Assembly: GCA_030145055.1 (NCBI GenBank)
Contig: JAQYWK010000001.1
Span: forward strand, 806,001-870,000
DNA: 64,000 nt
Direction: 5' to 3'
From: Desulfovibrio sp.
Lineage (GTDB): Bacteria; Desulfobacterota; Desulfovibrionia; Desulfovibrionales; Desulfovibrionaceae
Part shown: positions 1-8,854 of the stretch, in pieces
Numbering within the stretch: the stretch's first letter is position 1
Layout of the letters: each line of letters opens with the position of its first letter
Position numbers and translations under genes: made by a program
The notes under the pieces: model-generated
What the model saw: only the letters and a program-made list of their open reading frames with translations
The model's database searches: none
What the model was told of the DNA's origin: nothing

Positions 1-1310
1 TGGAGCATGCCTTCTTGTTTAGCTGTCTCTGCAGCCTCTTTGGCTTGGCGTGCTTCTTCAAGGGCTATATTCGCTGCATCTGTTTGTTTTTCCGCTTCCT
101 GAGTTTTTTCTTCAGCCGTACCGATAAGCTCCACTAGGCTTGTTACCATAGTGGACAATGCGTTGTAGAGAGTTAGGAGTTCCCCTCCAAATCTGCCACT
201 GTCAGGTTTGGAGTCAAAGTTTCCATCTGCGATGTCCTGTGCAAAGCCAACCATCAAATTAATAGGTGTGGCTACGCTACGGGCGATAAGTAGTACCACG
301 ATAAGAACTAAACATATCGCGCCGGCAGATAATAAAATACTGACTTTAAGAAATTCCTGAGACTCTGCATAAATTTTTTGCGTAGGAATAGCTAAGCCGA
401 TAGTCCAAGGGGTGCTTGTTCCAGCAATGCTAATAGGTTCGAACAGGAAGAAGTATTCTTTACCATCGAGCGGTGAGACAATATCCTTATGAAATGACTT
501 ACCATTTGCAATGTCGGCGGATATTTCAGAACGAATGTTTTCGGGGAAAGCTTCGGTTATGTTTGTCCCAACTAACTGCTTGTCGGGGTGTGCCACACAG
601 TATCCTTTATTAGAAGCAAGAAAAGCATATCCTGTTCCCATAGGGCGAATATTACTGACCATTTTTTGGAACGCTTCTAGAACAAAGTCGATTCCGACAA
701 TGCCGATAAACTTACCATTCTTTATGATTGGGACACTGACTGTGGCCATGTTGGTTTTAGCGACTTCGGTATAATATGGTTCAGTTAGGATTGGTCCACC
801 TGAGTCGCGAGGCCCCATATACCATGCACGTGTTGTGGCTGGCTTGTACTGAATTAAATCTTCAACTTTTAATGCTCCGTTTTCGCGCCAGAAATAAGGG
901 CCATATTCGCCGTTAGGGCCGTACCACTCTTTGGTTCCTTTATATTCAGCATCTCGGCCGTCAAGAGCATTCGGCTCCATTACAACTTGAGTCCCAAAAA
1001 ACATGGGGTCAGATAGTGTCAGTTTTTTTATGATATCATCTGCTAGTTCTCGGTCAAATCGATCTCCGAAGTTGCTAAATGACTGGAACACAGCTGCTCC
1101 AGCCAGAGATGCATCCAGAGCTTTTTCAATACTGTTTTTGACTTGATTTCCATATCGACTGGCCATTTCTTGGGCCATGTGGCTTGCTTGTGTTTTTGAA
1201 GCATTTCGCGTTTTAATGACTGTAATACTGGTAAAAGTTACGAAAATTAAAATCATCAGCACGCTAATGCTAATCGCAATTTTAGGTCCAATGCGCATGT
1301 TCTTCAGCAT
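1..1310 (-). CDS. Methyl-accepting chemotaxis protein, 3' end beyond window (partial)
   Basis: Membrane chemoreceptor that would signal to CheA/CheW. It is absent from the ORF track because it has no stop inside the window. I translated it from the ATG at 1308-1310, which follows a GGAGAGG ribosome site. It shows an N-terminal membrane helix (IAISISVLMILIFVTF), a periplasmic dCache-type sensor with the usual TRAWYMGPRD and FIGIVGIDF motifs, a second helix (ILLSAGAICLVLIVVLLIA) and a HAMP segment. The window ends in the coiled coil ([10 protein letters not shown]), just before the methyl-accepting signalling tip, so the output domain is not visible. The same coiled-coil motif occurs in the next gene, a paralogue on the same strand. 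The ligand cannot be told from sequence. Confidence 0.93.
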   Translation of the reverse strand, partial: MLKNMRIGPKIAISISVLMILIFVTFTSITVIKTRNASKTQASHMAQEMASRYGNQVKNSIEKALDASLAGAAVFQSFSNFGDRFDRELADDIIKKLTLSDPMFFGTQVVMEPNALDGRDAEYKGTKEWYGPNGEYGPYFWRENGALKVEDLIQYKPATTRAWYMGPRDSGGPILTEPYYTEVAKTNMATVSVPIIKNGKFIGIVGIDFVLEAFQKMVSNIRPMGTGYAFLASNKGYCVAHPDKQLVGTNITEAFPENIRSEISADIANGKSFHKDIVSPLDGKEYFFLFEPISIAGTSTPWTIGLAIPTQKIYAESQEFLKVSILLSAGAICLVLIVVLLIARSVATPINLMVGFAQDIADGNFDSKPDSGRFGGELLTLYNALSTMVTSLVELIGTAEEKTQEAEKQTDAANIALEEARQAKEAAETAKQEGML

Positions 1311-1507
1311 ATCCCTCTCCTTAGAAAATAATTAAGTCTAAAACCTCGCAACTATCTTTCCTTCAATGTAAAATACGGTACAGTTAAGCAACAGTATAAT
1401 AGTTTTTCTTAATAGGCTACATGATTGTAAAAAGAAGGTACAATAACGTATCAGCTTGAGCTTGTGTTTTTGTCGTTTACGGGAAAAGTACTTTATTCCA
1501 ATAAGAA

Positions 1508-1540
1508 ATGGTCGAACCAGATAACATCCGGTTCGACCAT
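1508..1540 (-). terminator. Hairpin after the second chemoreceptor gene
   Basis: Perfect 11-bp inverted repeat (ATGGTCGAACC / GGTTCGACCAT) with an 11-nt loop, just past the stop of the 1573-3669 gene on the minus strand. It is followed by a moderately T-rich stretch (TTTCTTATT). Probably a rho-independent terminator, although the T tract is not perfect. Confidence 0.6.
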
Positions 1541-1572
1541 TGTCGTTACATACTGTTTTTCAATTATGAAGC

Positions 1573-3669
1573 TTAAGCTTTTTTGAGATCTTCAATCAAG
1601 TTTTGCAGGTCTGAAGCTAGTCTCGCTAATTCGGTTACAGCTTGTCTGGATTGGTTCATGGCTTCTGCTGTATCGGCGGCAATATTGTTAACTTCTTCAG
1701 TTCCTCGGCTGATCTGCTCGCTAGCTGCTGATTGTTCTTCGCTGGCGGTAGCAATAGCTCTTACCTGATCTGCGGTAGAATCAACAATTTCAACAATAGA
1801 ATTAAGGCTTTCACCTGCGCTATTTGCATATTCGGTGCTTTGGGCTACCATTGTCGCCGCATTATTCATTCCATCAATGTTCTTGCGAGTTCCCGCTTGG
1901 ATTGCATGTACTGCTTGGCCGACTTCATGAGTAGCCTGCATTGTTTTTTCTGCAAGCTTACGGACTTCATCTGCAACAACTGCAAATCCACGACCTGCTT
2001 CTCCTGCGCGTGCAGCTTCAATTGCCGCATTAAGAGCAAGCAAATTGGTTTGGTCTGCTATGTCAGTGATGACTGTGATAACTTGGCTGATTCCTTCAGC
2101 CTGTCCACCCAGATCGTTTAGCCCCGAAACCATGATCTCGGCAGCATCATTGATTGAGTTGATAGAGGAGACTACATTTGCGACGATTTTGCCACCGTCC
2201 TCAGCATTTTTCTTTGCATCAAGTGCACTTTCTGCTGCGTTAGAAGCATTTTGCGCTACTTCGAGAACCGAGGCGTTCATCTGTTCCATTGCAGTCGCTG
2301 ATTCAGAAGTACGCTCTCGCTGTATTTCTGTTCCTCGGCTGGATTCTTCGATTTGCGCGGCAAGCTCTTCAGATGCAGATGTTACTTGGTCTACAATTCC
2401 TTCAAGCTGGTGTGCGGCTTGGAGCATGCCTTCCTGTTTGGCTGTCTCTGCTCTGCGAGTGGCTTTTTCAGCATCAGTCAGAGCCTCCTCTGCTTGCAGC
2501 GTCTTAACTTCAGCCTCTTTAGTCTTGTCGTCTGCAAGGGAGATGGTTTTGACCAGTTCACTGGTCATTGACTGCAGACATTCCAGTAAGTTTTTGAGCT
2601 CCGCAGTGAAAGAAGCCTTTTGGGGCGTTGCTTTATAGTTGCCTGCTGCAACTTGCTTTGCAAACTCACCCATGGAGTGCATGGGTTTGATCAAGCGTGA
2701 ATTTACCAACAAAGTTCCGCCGATTCCAAAAATAATTGAGGATATAAGTCCGATGATCAAAATATTAATATTGGCAGCCTTGGATGCTGCATAAATTTCA
2801 TCGCGCTCGATAAATGCTATCAGCTTCCAGCCGGTTTGCTCTGAATTATAGACTCTTGCTGAATATTCTTTCCCATCAAAAGCGATATTGTCAATCCAGC
2901 TTTCTCTAGAATTGAAAGCCTTAGCCAAGGCAGTAGAGTCTAACTCTTTTATGTTTTTTGAATTATAATCTTGATGTTTAGGGTCTGCTAGGATTTTACC
3001 ATCACCCTGAACGAGAACAACGTATCCTGTCTCGCCGATCCTGATATCAGCTATGATCTTAGTCAGTTTACCCAGCGAAATATCAACACCTGAAACTCCT
3101 ACGAATGAACCTTTGTTATCAAAAATCTTGGTGGTAGTCGCGATATTAGGTATGCCGGAAGTGGTTGTGTAAGCAGAAAGAAGCGTTGTATCGGTTGGAG
3201 AGTTTTTACCTTCCTTATACCAAGGTCGAACGCGGGGATCAAAATCATTGTTGATGTTGTCGTAGCCGTCCTGAGTATAGCCACCATTTTCAAATGCCAT
3301 ATAGACGTATGCAAAATCTTGATTGGCCTTCATCAATCCGTTGGCAATTCTATAAACTAATTTTTCTGATGGATCTGTTGCGAATTCAGTCGGTTTGGAT
3401 GGGCTGTTCAGTTCAAAATACTTTGTCCATTCACCCTTCATAGCCTGTTTTGATTCTGGCATGTTTGCAACGAATTTGCTTACGTTCTCAGCTTTTTTTA
3501 AAATTTCAGCTATATAGTTATTAATTAGAGTAAGTTCTTCTAGAGATGATTTTTGGAAGTTTTTTTCAGCAGCATTGTTGAACTGTAATGAGACTGAAAT
3601 CGTAACGACCGCGACGGATATCAGCATAGGTACAATGATTGCTAGTATCATCCAGGTTCTGATTCTCAT
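1573..3669 (-). CDS. Methyl-accepting chemotaxis protein with dCache sensor
   Basis: Transmembrane chemoreceptor of 698 residues. Order: membrane helix at about 7-30, periplasmic dCache domain (motifs [10 protein letters not shown] and [14 protein letters not shown]), second helix at about 298-318, HAMP, coiled coil, and the methyl-accepting signalling domain with its conserved hairpin tip ([34 protein letters not shown]). No C-terminal CheR-binding pentapeptide is visible; the protein ends IEDLKKA. The start has a strong AAGGAGATAATT ribosome site. It lies upstream of, and on the same strand as, a paralogue that shares the KQEGML coiled-coil motif. A hairpin lies between the two, so they are probably separate transcription units. 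The ligand is unknown; dCache domains of this type often bind amino acids or other small carboxylates. Confidence 0.95.
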   Translation of the reverse strand: MRIRTWMILAIIVPMLISVAVVTISVSLQFNNAAEKNFQKSSLEELTLINNYIAEILKKAENVSKFVANMPESKQAMKGEWTKYFELNSPSKPTEFATDPSEKLVYRIANGLMKANQDFAYVYMAFENGGYTQDGYDNINNDFDPRVRPWYKEGKNSPTDTTLLSAYTTTSGIPNIATTTKIFDNKGSFVGVSGVDISLGKLTKIIADIRIGETGYVVLVQGDGKILADPKHQDYNSKNIKELDSTALAKAFNSRESWIDNIAFDGKEYSARVYNSEQTGWKLIAFIERDEIYAASKAANINILIIGLISSIIFGIGGTLLVNSRLIKPMHSMGEFAKQVAAGNYKATPQKASFTAELKNLLECLQSMTSELVKTISLADDKTKEAEVKTLQAEEALTDAEKATRRAETAKQEGMLQAAHQLEGIVDQVTSASEELAAQIEESSRGTEIQRERTSESATAMEQMNASVLEVAQNASNAAESALDAKKNAEDGGKIVANVVSSINSINDAAEIMVSGLNDLGGQAEGISQVITVITDIADQTNLLALNAAIEAARAGEAGRGFAVVADEVRKLAEKTMQATHEVGQAVHAIQAGTRKNIDGMNNAATMVAQSTEYANSAGESLNSIVEIVDSTADQVRAIATASEEQSAASEQISRGTEEVNNIAADTAEAMNQSRQAVTELARLASDLQNLIEDLKKA

Positions 3670-3990
3670 AATTATCTCCTTCCTTATATTTAAATGACTA
3701 TTATAGTTGCAAAAAAAATCGTAACCGTAACTGTAATTAAGTTAGACTCTTATTGACCACATTTTCTCCATTTCTGCTCGAACAAACTCGCATCAAATCT
3801 GCCTTTTGAAGCGAAGCAAAGAGAGGTTTAATAACTGTTATAACATTTTGATTAAAGATGCTACATAATTAGCATAATAATGCTCAATAAAGCAGCTGCT
3901 TAGGGCGACATCGTTTGTAATAATTTAGAGAATGTGATGTGATATAATAGAAGGTCCGCGCAGCCTAACGGCTGGCTTTGTGTGAGTGAT
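3670..3990. other. Intergenic region between xth and the chemoreceptor
   Basis: AT-rich 321-bp spacer with no convincing gene. It must hold the promoter of the chemoreceptor. Near 3961-3975 a short hairpin (CAGCC-TAAC-GGCTG) lies just past the xth stop on the minus strand and may be a weak terminator, but no clean T tract follows. Confidence 0.4.
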
Positions 3991-4758
3991 TTAGGGGAAA
4001 ATTAATTCTATCCCGACAGGGCAGTGATCCGATCCTAGCACCTCAGATTCAATCCATGCGCGCTTTACATTGTCTTTTAATTCTTCTGATACGAAGAAGT
4101 AATCTATGCGCCACCCAGCATTGTTTTTGCGGGCGTTGTAGCGGTAACTCCACCATGAGTAGTTGCCGCCTTCTTTTTCAAACATGCGGAAAGTGTCTAT
4201 GTATCCGTGCTCAATGAATTTATCCAACCATGCCCGTTCGATGGGTAGGAATCCTGACTTGTCAGAGTTTGGTTTCGGATTTTTCAGGTCAATTTCTGTG
4301 TGCGCAGTGTTAAAATCACCCCCTACTACAATGGGCTTCTTTTTGCGCAATTCCTCAGCATATTCGAGGAAACAGTCATAAAATCCTAATTTGTATTCAA
4401 GTCGTTCGTCATTCATCTGCCCGTTGGGGTAGTATATATTGAATAGGTAAAAGTGTTCATATTCCATGAGCACAACACGTCCTTCGCCTTGGTATTTTTC
4501 ATCAGGCAATCCGAAAGAGTGCGAAATAACCGGTGTGCGCGAAAAGCACACTGTGCCGGAATAGCCTTTCTTTACCTTGGACCAGTTCCATGCTGATTCG
4601 TAACCTTCGTAGTCTCGGTTTTCTTCTGGAATTTGGTCGGGATGAGCTTTGGTCTCTTGAAGCATGACAACATCGGGGTCACTCTCAGTAAACCATTCTG
4701 TGAAATTCTTCTTAATTACAGCGCGGTATCCATTAACATTCCATGAATATATTTTCAT
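3991..4758 (-). CDS. xth: Exodeoxyribonuclease III (AP endonuclease family)
   Basis: DNA repair nuclease that cleaves at abasic sites and removes 3' blocking groups, with Mg2+ and in the cytoplasm. The 255-residue product has the full exonuclease-endonuclease-phosphatase fold: MKIYSWNVNGYRA at the N terminus, the metal-binding glutamate in VVMLQETKAH, the VGGDFNTAHTEIDL catalytic motif, and the C-terminal GSDHCPVGIEL histidine motif. Length is normal for bacterial ExoIII/ExoA. It starts 3 bp after the stop of the upstream methyltransferase gene, so the two are almost certainly co-transcribed, possibly with dgt further upstream. Confidence 0.96.
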   Translation of the reverse strand: MKIYSWNVNGYRAVIKKNFTEWFTESDPDVVMLQETKAHPDQIPEENRDYEGYESAWNWSKVKKGYSGTVCFSRTPVISHSFGLPDEKYQGEGRVVLMEYEHFYLFNIYYPNGQMNDERLEYKLGFYDCFLEYAEELRKKKPIVVGGDFNTAHTEIDLKNPKPNSDKSGFLPIERAWLDKFIEHGYIDTFRMFEKEGGNYSWWSYRYNARKNNAGWRIDYFFVSEELKDNVKRAWIESEVLGSDHCPVGIELIFP

Positions 4759-4761
4759 TTT

Positions 4762-6234
4762 CTAATCCTTTTTTTCGCATTGGTAGCAAAATTGTCCAAT
4801 TGATATGGCGGTTATATTTACGAGTTTCCAGCCTGAATTCTCAATTATTTCCTCAACCCCTTTGTGGTCGAAGTCATTAAAAAAACCTGCAACCCTGCGA
4901 TCTCTTTCAGAGTTCGGACGTGCAGGGTAGTATGTGAAAATTAATTTGGTTGATGACTTGTATGCCCATTTCAGAAATTCTTCCGGCTCGTGAAGAAATT
5001 CAAGTATAAACAGCCCCATTACAACGTCATATTTCTGGTCAGGGTACTGATGTTGATTAAGATCGGCAACTATACATTTCCGGCTGCGAGAAATAATATC
5101 GAGCGGTGTGTACGTGCAACTTTCAGGAATATAATCGCGTAAGAGCATCATCCCTGCGCCCGCGTCGAGGACCGTAGAATTTTCAGTTACAAATTGTCCC
5201 GTAAGCCCCGCTCGAATGTCTGACTCCTTGTGCAGGTGTTCCCATCTGGACCATCTTCCGCAGTCTGTGGCTTTTGCCGCTATGAGCCGCTCAGTGTATG
5301 CTTTGGTCACTTCAGCAGAAATCTTGGGGCGCATGGAGGGCGACATGGAGCAATGCGCTCCCCACGGCTTTTCATAGTTCGGTAGCGGGGTTATTGAAGA
5401 ATCCAAACTTATGATGTTGCACGATTCGTGACTGATCACGTAGGGAACCAACGGCCCGCCCATATCTTCGTGCGGAAACCTGAATGAATCGTATTCTAAG
5501 TCTCGAAGGATATTCATAATATCTACAAATTCTCTCATTCCTTCTTGAGTGAGGTGGAAATGTCCTTTTTCCCATATGATAGCGGAAACGCGTCCTGTCT
5601 TGAGTAGTCCGAGAGCACCCTTTATGGTTTGCAGTTCATGCCCTTCTGTATCAATCTTCAGGATAATCCGAGTGTCAGAATCAGTGAATCCGGCTTTGGC
5701 CGCAATGTTGTCTACAGTGTCGAGGGCTACTTTGATGGGAGGTCTTTTGTCGGCTGAGTTTGCTAATGGAATAAGGCTGTGTCCCATGGAGGAATCTTGC
5801 CTGAGCATACTGTGCCCACTGCGATCAGAGGCTGCGCATTCTGCGATGGTTACGCTGTCTGAGCATTCGTTAAATTCAGTCCACATGCGAAGTCGACCTG
5901 CATTTAGAGGATGCGGTTCAATGGCGAGAACTTTTATTTTACCGGGGATTTTTTTGGCGGCGGTAAGAGTGTAGAGACCAAAATGTGCTCCGACATCAAT
6001 GAACAGATCGTCCGGTTGCAGGTGCGCGTGCAAAAAAGCTCGCGATGCGTATTCGAATCCGCCCGTTCTAGTTTCTCTGAAAATAAGCGATGAAACCCCT
6101 GGATCTTTCATTTCAGAATTAGCCAGAACCATTTCAAATTCAGGTGCACCTGATTCGTTTTTGAACACACTTGGAACTTGCATCCATTCGTCTGCATGTT
6201 CATCAAGAGCTTTTAATATTTTTTCCCGAGTCAC
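4762..6234 (-). CDS. Two-domain methyltransferase: FkbM domain plus class I SAM domain
   Basis: A 490-residue protein with two separate SAM-dependent methyltransferase folds. The N-terminal half is FkbM-like: DLFIDVGAHFGLYTLTAA is the SAM-binding loop, followed by LAIEPHPLNA and the family signature ILKIDTEGHELQTIKGA. The C-terminal part (about 330-490) has a second SAM-binding motif (VLDAGAGMMLL), an acidic partner strand and YDVVMGLFILEFL. FkbM enzymes methylate hydroxyls on sugars or natural products; the target here is unknown. The start is GTG with an AGGTCGG-like ribosome site. It lies 41 bp or more downstream of dgt and 3 bp before xth, an odd setting for a glycan or lipid enzyme. An internal start (M17) is possible. 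Confidence 0.85.
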   Translation of the reverse strand: MTREKILKALDEHADEWMQVPSVFKNESGAPEFEMVLANSEMKDPGVSSLIFRETRTGGFEYASRAFLHAHLQPDDLFIDVGAHFGLYTLTAAKKIPGKIKVLAIEPHPLNAGRLRMWTEFNECSDSVTIAECAASDRSGHSMLRQDSSMGHSLIPLANSADKRPPIKVALDTVDNIAAKAGFTDSDTRIILKIDTEGHELQTIKGALGLLKTGRVSAIIWEKGHFHLTQEGMREFVDIMNILRDLEYDSFRFPHEDMGGPLVPYVISHESCNIISLDSSITPLPNYEKPWGAHCSMSPSMRPKISAEVTKAYTERLIAAKATDCGRWSRWEHLHKESDIRAGLTGQFVTENSTVLDAGAGMMLLRDYIPESCTYTPLDIISRSRKCIVADLNQHQYPDQKYDVVMGLFILEFLHEPEEFLKWAYKSSTKLIFTYYPARPNSERDRRVAGFFNDFDHKGVEEIIENSGWKLVNITAISIGQFCYQCEKKD

Positions 6235-6275
6235 GATTTAACCGACCTGCTAAATGTTACTACGTTAATAGTCCT

Positions 6276-7556
6276 CTATAATTCATCTTTGCTGGAACCT
6301 ATGCCGGGGGTAAACATGCGGCGGAATATCTTTTCTGCATACGTGTCCGTCATTCCTGCTATATAATCACAAATTTTTCGACTGGTGGATTCGCCCTCAA
6401 GAGAAATCCAATTTGGTATGAGCTGATCAGGAGCCTGCTGATATTCATCAAAAAGGGATGAAATGATGCGTTGGCCTTTACGTTCAAGCATTTTGACTGC
6501 CGGCTTCGATACGACCAGATCGTAGGTGATCCTTTTTTTCAGGAAATTGGTAAAAGGCTCTATCTTTTCATTTATAGCGAGTCGGTAGCGCAGCAATGGA
6601 TGTTCGAATTCTTCATGTTCTTTTAAATAAATGGATGTGATCAGGACGTTAACAATTTCTCCGATGCTTTTTTTGCGTGCATAGCTATCTTCAAAGAGTG
6701 GGGTAAAACTGTCTATATTTAGCTTTTTACCATCAATCTCAATTGGTCCGTTCTCGCTGAAATAGGAGCTAAGTTCATTAAGTAATACGCCTTTTTTGAC
6801 TATTTCTCTTGCTATAATATCCTCTAAGTCATGTGTGCAATAGGCTATGTCGTCAGCGCATTCCATTACAGATGCGTCAAAAGTCATGTTGCGCGGCTTG
6901 CCTTTTGATATGGAGCGAAAAAGTTTTCTATCCTGTTCTGAAAATGGTTCTATTGCCCAATTTATAAGTTCCAACTCACTCTGATAAAAGCATTTTGGAG
7001 GATGGCTGTCGCGCTGGGCTTTGGGAGAATATTCCGAAAAACTGGCGGGGTATTTTAGTACAGAAAGCAGAACCCGTCTTGTGGGATTAATGCCCTTACC
7101 CTTATGATATTTCTCGAGTCTGGTTAAAAGCCTTACGGTTTGCGCGTTCCCTTCAAAGCCGCCGCTCTCTTTCATTTTTTCGTGTAAGGCTTGTTCGCCG
7201 CCATGACCAAAAGGAGGATGGCCGAGGTCATGTGCGTAGCAGGCAGAAGAAATAACGGGGTGCGCGGTAGTTAAGTATGGCTGCAAACTGTCGGAAACAT
7301 GTTCCTTCAAATTACCTTTTTCTACTCCTTCAAATAACCCCAGTCCTATTTGGGCTACTTCCATGGAATGAGTCAGTCTGGTCCTGTGAAAATCGCCTTC
7401 ACCCGTGCCCATTACCTGTGTTTTTCCTTGAAGACGCCTGAATGCCGCACCATGTATAATGCGGGCAAGATCTCGGCTATATTCAGATCTCCATTCTGTT
7501 GTGCGAATGGGATCAATATCCTTATGAAAGCGTTCCATGAATTTAGAATCCGGCAT
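6276..7556 (-). CDS. dgt: Deoxyguanosinetriphosphate triphosphohydrolase-like protein
   Basis: HD-domain hydrolase that removes tripolyphosphate from dNTPs, chiefly dGTP in characterised members. The 426-residue protein has the family motifs RTRLTHSMEVAQI (first metal histidine) and SACYAHDLGHPPFGHGGEQAL (HD pair), followed by MECADDIAYCTHDLED. The long C-terminal helical part is typical of the type 2 dNTPase subfamily. I chose the ATG at 7556 because AGGAG lies 6 nt upstream; the track starts one codon earlier at TTG. It is the first gene of a likely dgt-methyltransferase-xth unit, and two of the three products act in nucleotide and DNA upkeep. Confidence 0.93.
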   Translation of the reverse strand: MPDSKFMERFHKDIDPIRTTEWRSEYSRDLARIIHGAAFRRLQGKTQVMGTGEGDFHRTRLTHSMEVAQIGLGLFEGVEKGNLKEHVSDSLQPYLTTAHPVISSACYAHDLGHPPFGHGGEQALHEKMKESGGFEGNAQTVRLLTRLEKYHKGKGINPTRRVLLSVLKYPASFSEYSPKAQRDSHPPKCFYQSELELINWAIEPFSEQDRKLFRSISKGKPRNMTFDASVMECADDIAYCTHDLEDIIAREIVKKGVLLNELSSYFSENGPIEIDGKKLNIDSFTPLFEDSYARKKSIGEIVNVLITSIYLKEHEEFEHPLLRYRLAINEKIEPFTNFLKKRITYDLVVSKPAVKMLERKGQRIISSLFDEYQQAPDQLIPNWISLEGESTSRKICDYIAGMTDTYAEKIFRRMFTPGIGSSKDEL

Positions 7557-7643
7557 CAAATGCTCCTGAAATATGTATGAAAGAGATGTAGGACTGAACA
7601 GCGATCAAGCCACAGGGAGGGGGCCGTGTCAAAGAAAAATGAG

Positions 7644-7670
7644 AAAAGCCCGCAATATGCGGGCTTTTCT
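7644..7670 (-). terminator. Rho-independent terminator of the miniprotein gene
   Basis: GAAAAGCCCGCA-ATA-TGCGGGCTTTTC is a near-perfect GC-rich stem with a 3-nt loop and a T run on the minus strand. A second small hairpin (AACGGG-ATTA-CCCGTT, 7681-7696) lies between it and the stop of the 29-codon ORF. The pair makes a clear 3' end for that short transcript. Confidence 0.8.
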
Positions 7671-7709
7671 GGAAAATTTAAACGGGATTACCCGTTAAAA
7701 AAGTCGAGG

Positions 7710-7799
7710 CTATTCGTCTGTAGAACTTGTAGCCTTGATGAAACCAATGACTGCGATAGTCAACCCGAGACCAAGAAAAAACCAGAAAAAACTCATCAT
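7710..7799 (-). CDS. 29-residue single-helix membrane miniprotein
   Basis: An ORF too short for the supplied track, encoding MMSFFWFFLGLGLTIAVIGF followed by IKATSSTDE. It is a single hydrophobic helix of about 20 residues with a short polar, acidic tail, so it should sit in the inner membrane. Support for it being real: a strong GGAGGGAAGGAAT ribosome site directly upstream, an ordinary stop, and a rho-independent terminator shortly after the stop. It appears to be monocistronic. Size and shape resemble small accessory subunits of membrane complexes (CydX or KdpF class), but I see no homology signature and no neighbouring complex. Function unknown. Confidence 0.65.
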   Translation of the reverse strand: MMSFFWFFLGLGLTIAVIGFIKATSSTDE

Positions 7800-7919
7800 A
7801 TTCCTTCCCTCCATGTAATGCTTGTCAGTCTAGACTCAAACTCATAGCAAAAAAAAACGAACTTGAATAGTCCGTAAGGCGTGCGAATGTAGTTTTATAG
7901 GGAAATATATCAGTGAAAG

Positions 7920-8726
7920 TTAAACGGACACGTTCAGTACAGAACCCTTTGCAGGCGGTGCTAATGATCCTGAATTTTGGATATTGTCCATTAGTTCGCT
8001 TGCAGCCATCGGAGCTGTTAGCGCGGTAATGCCCGGGTTCAGCTCTTCGGCCTCAGCTAGAGCTTTATCTAGCCCTTTTTTAAAGGAGTCCAACGAATTA
8101 CCCTTTTCATTTAAAACTTGATCAATCAAATTTTCAATGGATTCAGCTGTCTGCTCACCGAATTGCTGGCTGACTTGGGCAAAGGTATTGCTCAGATTCA
8201 TTTTTGCATTTGTACCGGACTGCGCTGCGAAAAAGTGCTCTTGCAAACCGTTTTCAAAATGGTTGTTCATAGCGTTGTTCAGATTTGAATTGAAATGACT
8301 CATAACCTGATCGCCAGCGGCAAATCCGAAATTACGGTCAATAAACTGAATAGACTTAAGTAGTCCGTTACTGAGTGAATCTTCAGTAATCTGATCGCCT
8401 GAGTTTGCAATAACAAGCCCCTTAAAGGCTGTAGCGGCATCTTTGCCGAATTTATCTTCGATGAAGTTGGAAGCGTCGGACAGAGCAGAGGCCAGCTCAG
8501 AAGGATCTTTGGAAGGCTGAACAGCTTTGTCCGAATTATCAGGTACAACGGCCTTTTGAGCTATTAGATCAGCGAATTGGTCAGCAGTATTTACGGGTGG
8601 GGCCGAAACGTTAAGGCGAGCCGTTCCAACGTTGGAAGTCCGACTCTCGCTTAAAAGCGAAGCCTGACTGTTTTGCCAGCTAAGCTGACCGTATGTACTT
8701 TTTAGTGCTGATGCGTCGATTTGCAT
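7920..8726 (-). CDS. Uncharacterised protein, 268 residues
   Basis: I do not recognise a characterised family. The protein has no signal peptide or membrane helix and begins MQIDASALKSTYGQ. It has a low-complexity Ser/Ala/Asn-rich N terminus, then a helical middle (SNFIEDKFGKDAATAFKGLV and a similar SIQFIDRNFGFAAGDQVMSHF, perhaps an internal duplication), and a polar tail ending LNVSV. The N-terminal style and abundance of Asn, Ser and Gln recall proteins exported without a cleaved signal, such as flagellar-type substrates, but no flagellar gene is nearby, so this is only a guess. It is transcribed alone and divergently from the next gene. The ribosome site is AAGGAA. Confidence 0.75.
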   Translation of the reverse strand: MQIDASALKSTYGQLSWQNSQASLLSESRTSNVGTARLNVSAPPVNTADQFADLIAQKAVVPDNSDKAVQPSKDPSELASALSDASNFIEDKFGKDAATAFKGLVIANSGDQITEDSLSNGLLKSIQFIDRNFGFAAGDQVMSHFNSNLNNAMNNHFENGLQEHFFAAQSGTNAKMNLSNTFAQVSQQFGEQTAESIENLIDQVLNEKGNSLDSFKKGLDKALAEAEELNPGITALTAPMAASELMDNIQNSGSLAPPAKGSVLNVSV

Positions 8727-8854
8727 GACAGTATTCCTTCCTTAAGGATTTTATCGGACTGGTTGCCGTATTAGTTTAGGTTTCTTTACATATATATGGA
8801 ATAAATTTTCCCCTGATATTGACGGACTTAACTCCTAACCGTATCTTCCATGAC

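Noticed and set aside
511-774. Plus-strand ORF of 87 codons
   Set aside because: Antisense shadow of the partial chemoreceptor, which I translated in full on the minus strand.
1732-2638. Overlapping plus-strand ORFs of 129 and 197 codons
   Set aside because: Shadows of the chemoreceptor signalling domain.
7626-7847. Plus-strand ORF of 73 codons
   Set aside because: It runs through the rho-independent terminator and is antisense to the miniprotein gene, which has a proper ribosome site; the translation is low in plausible protein features.
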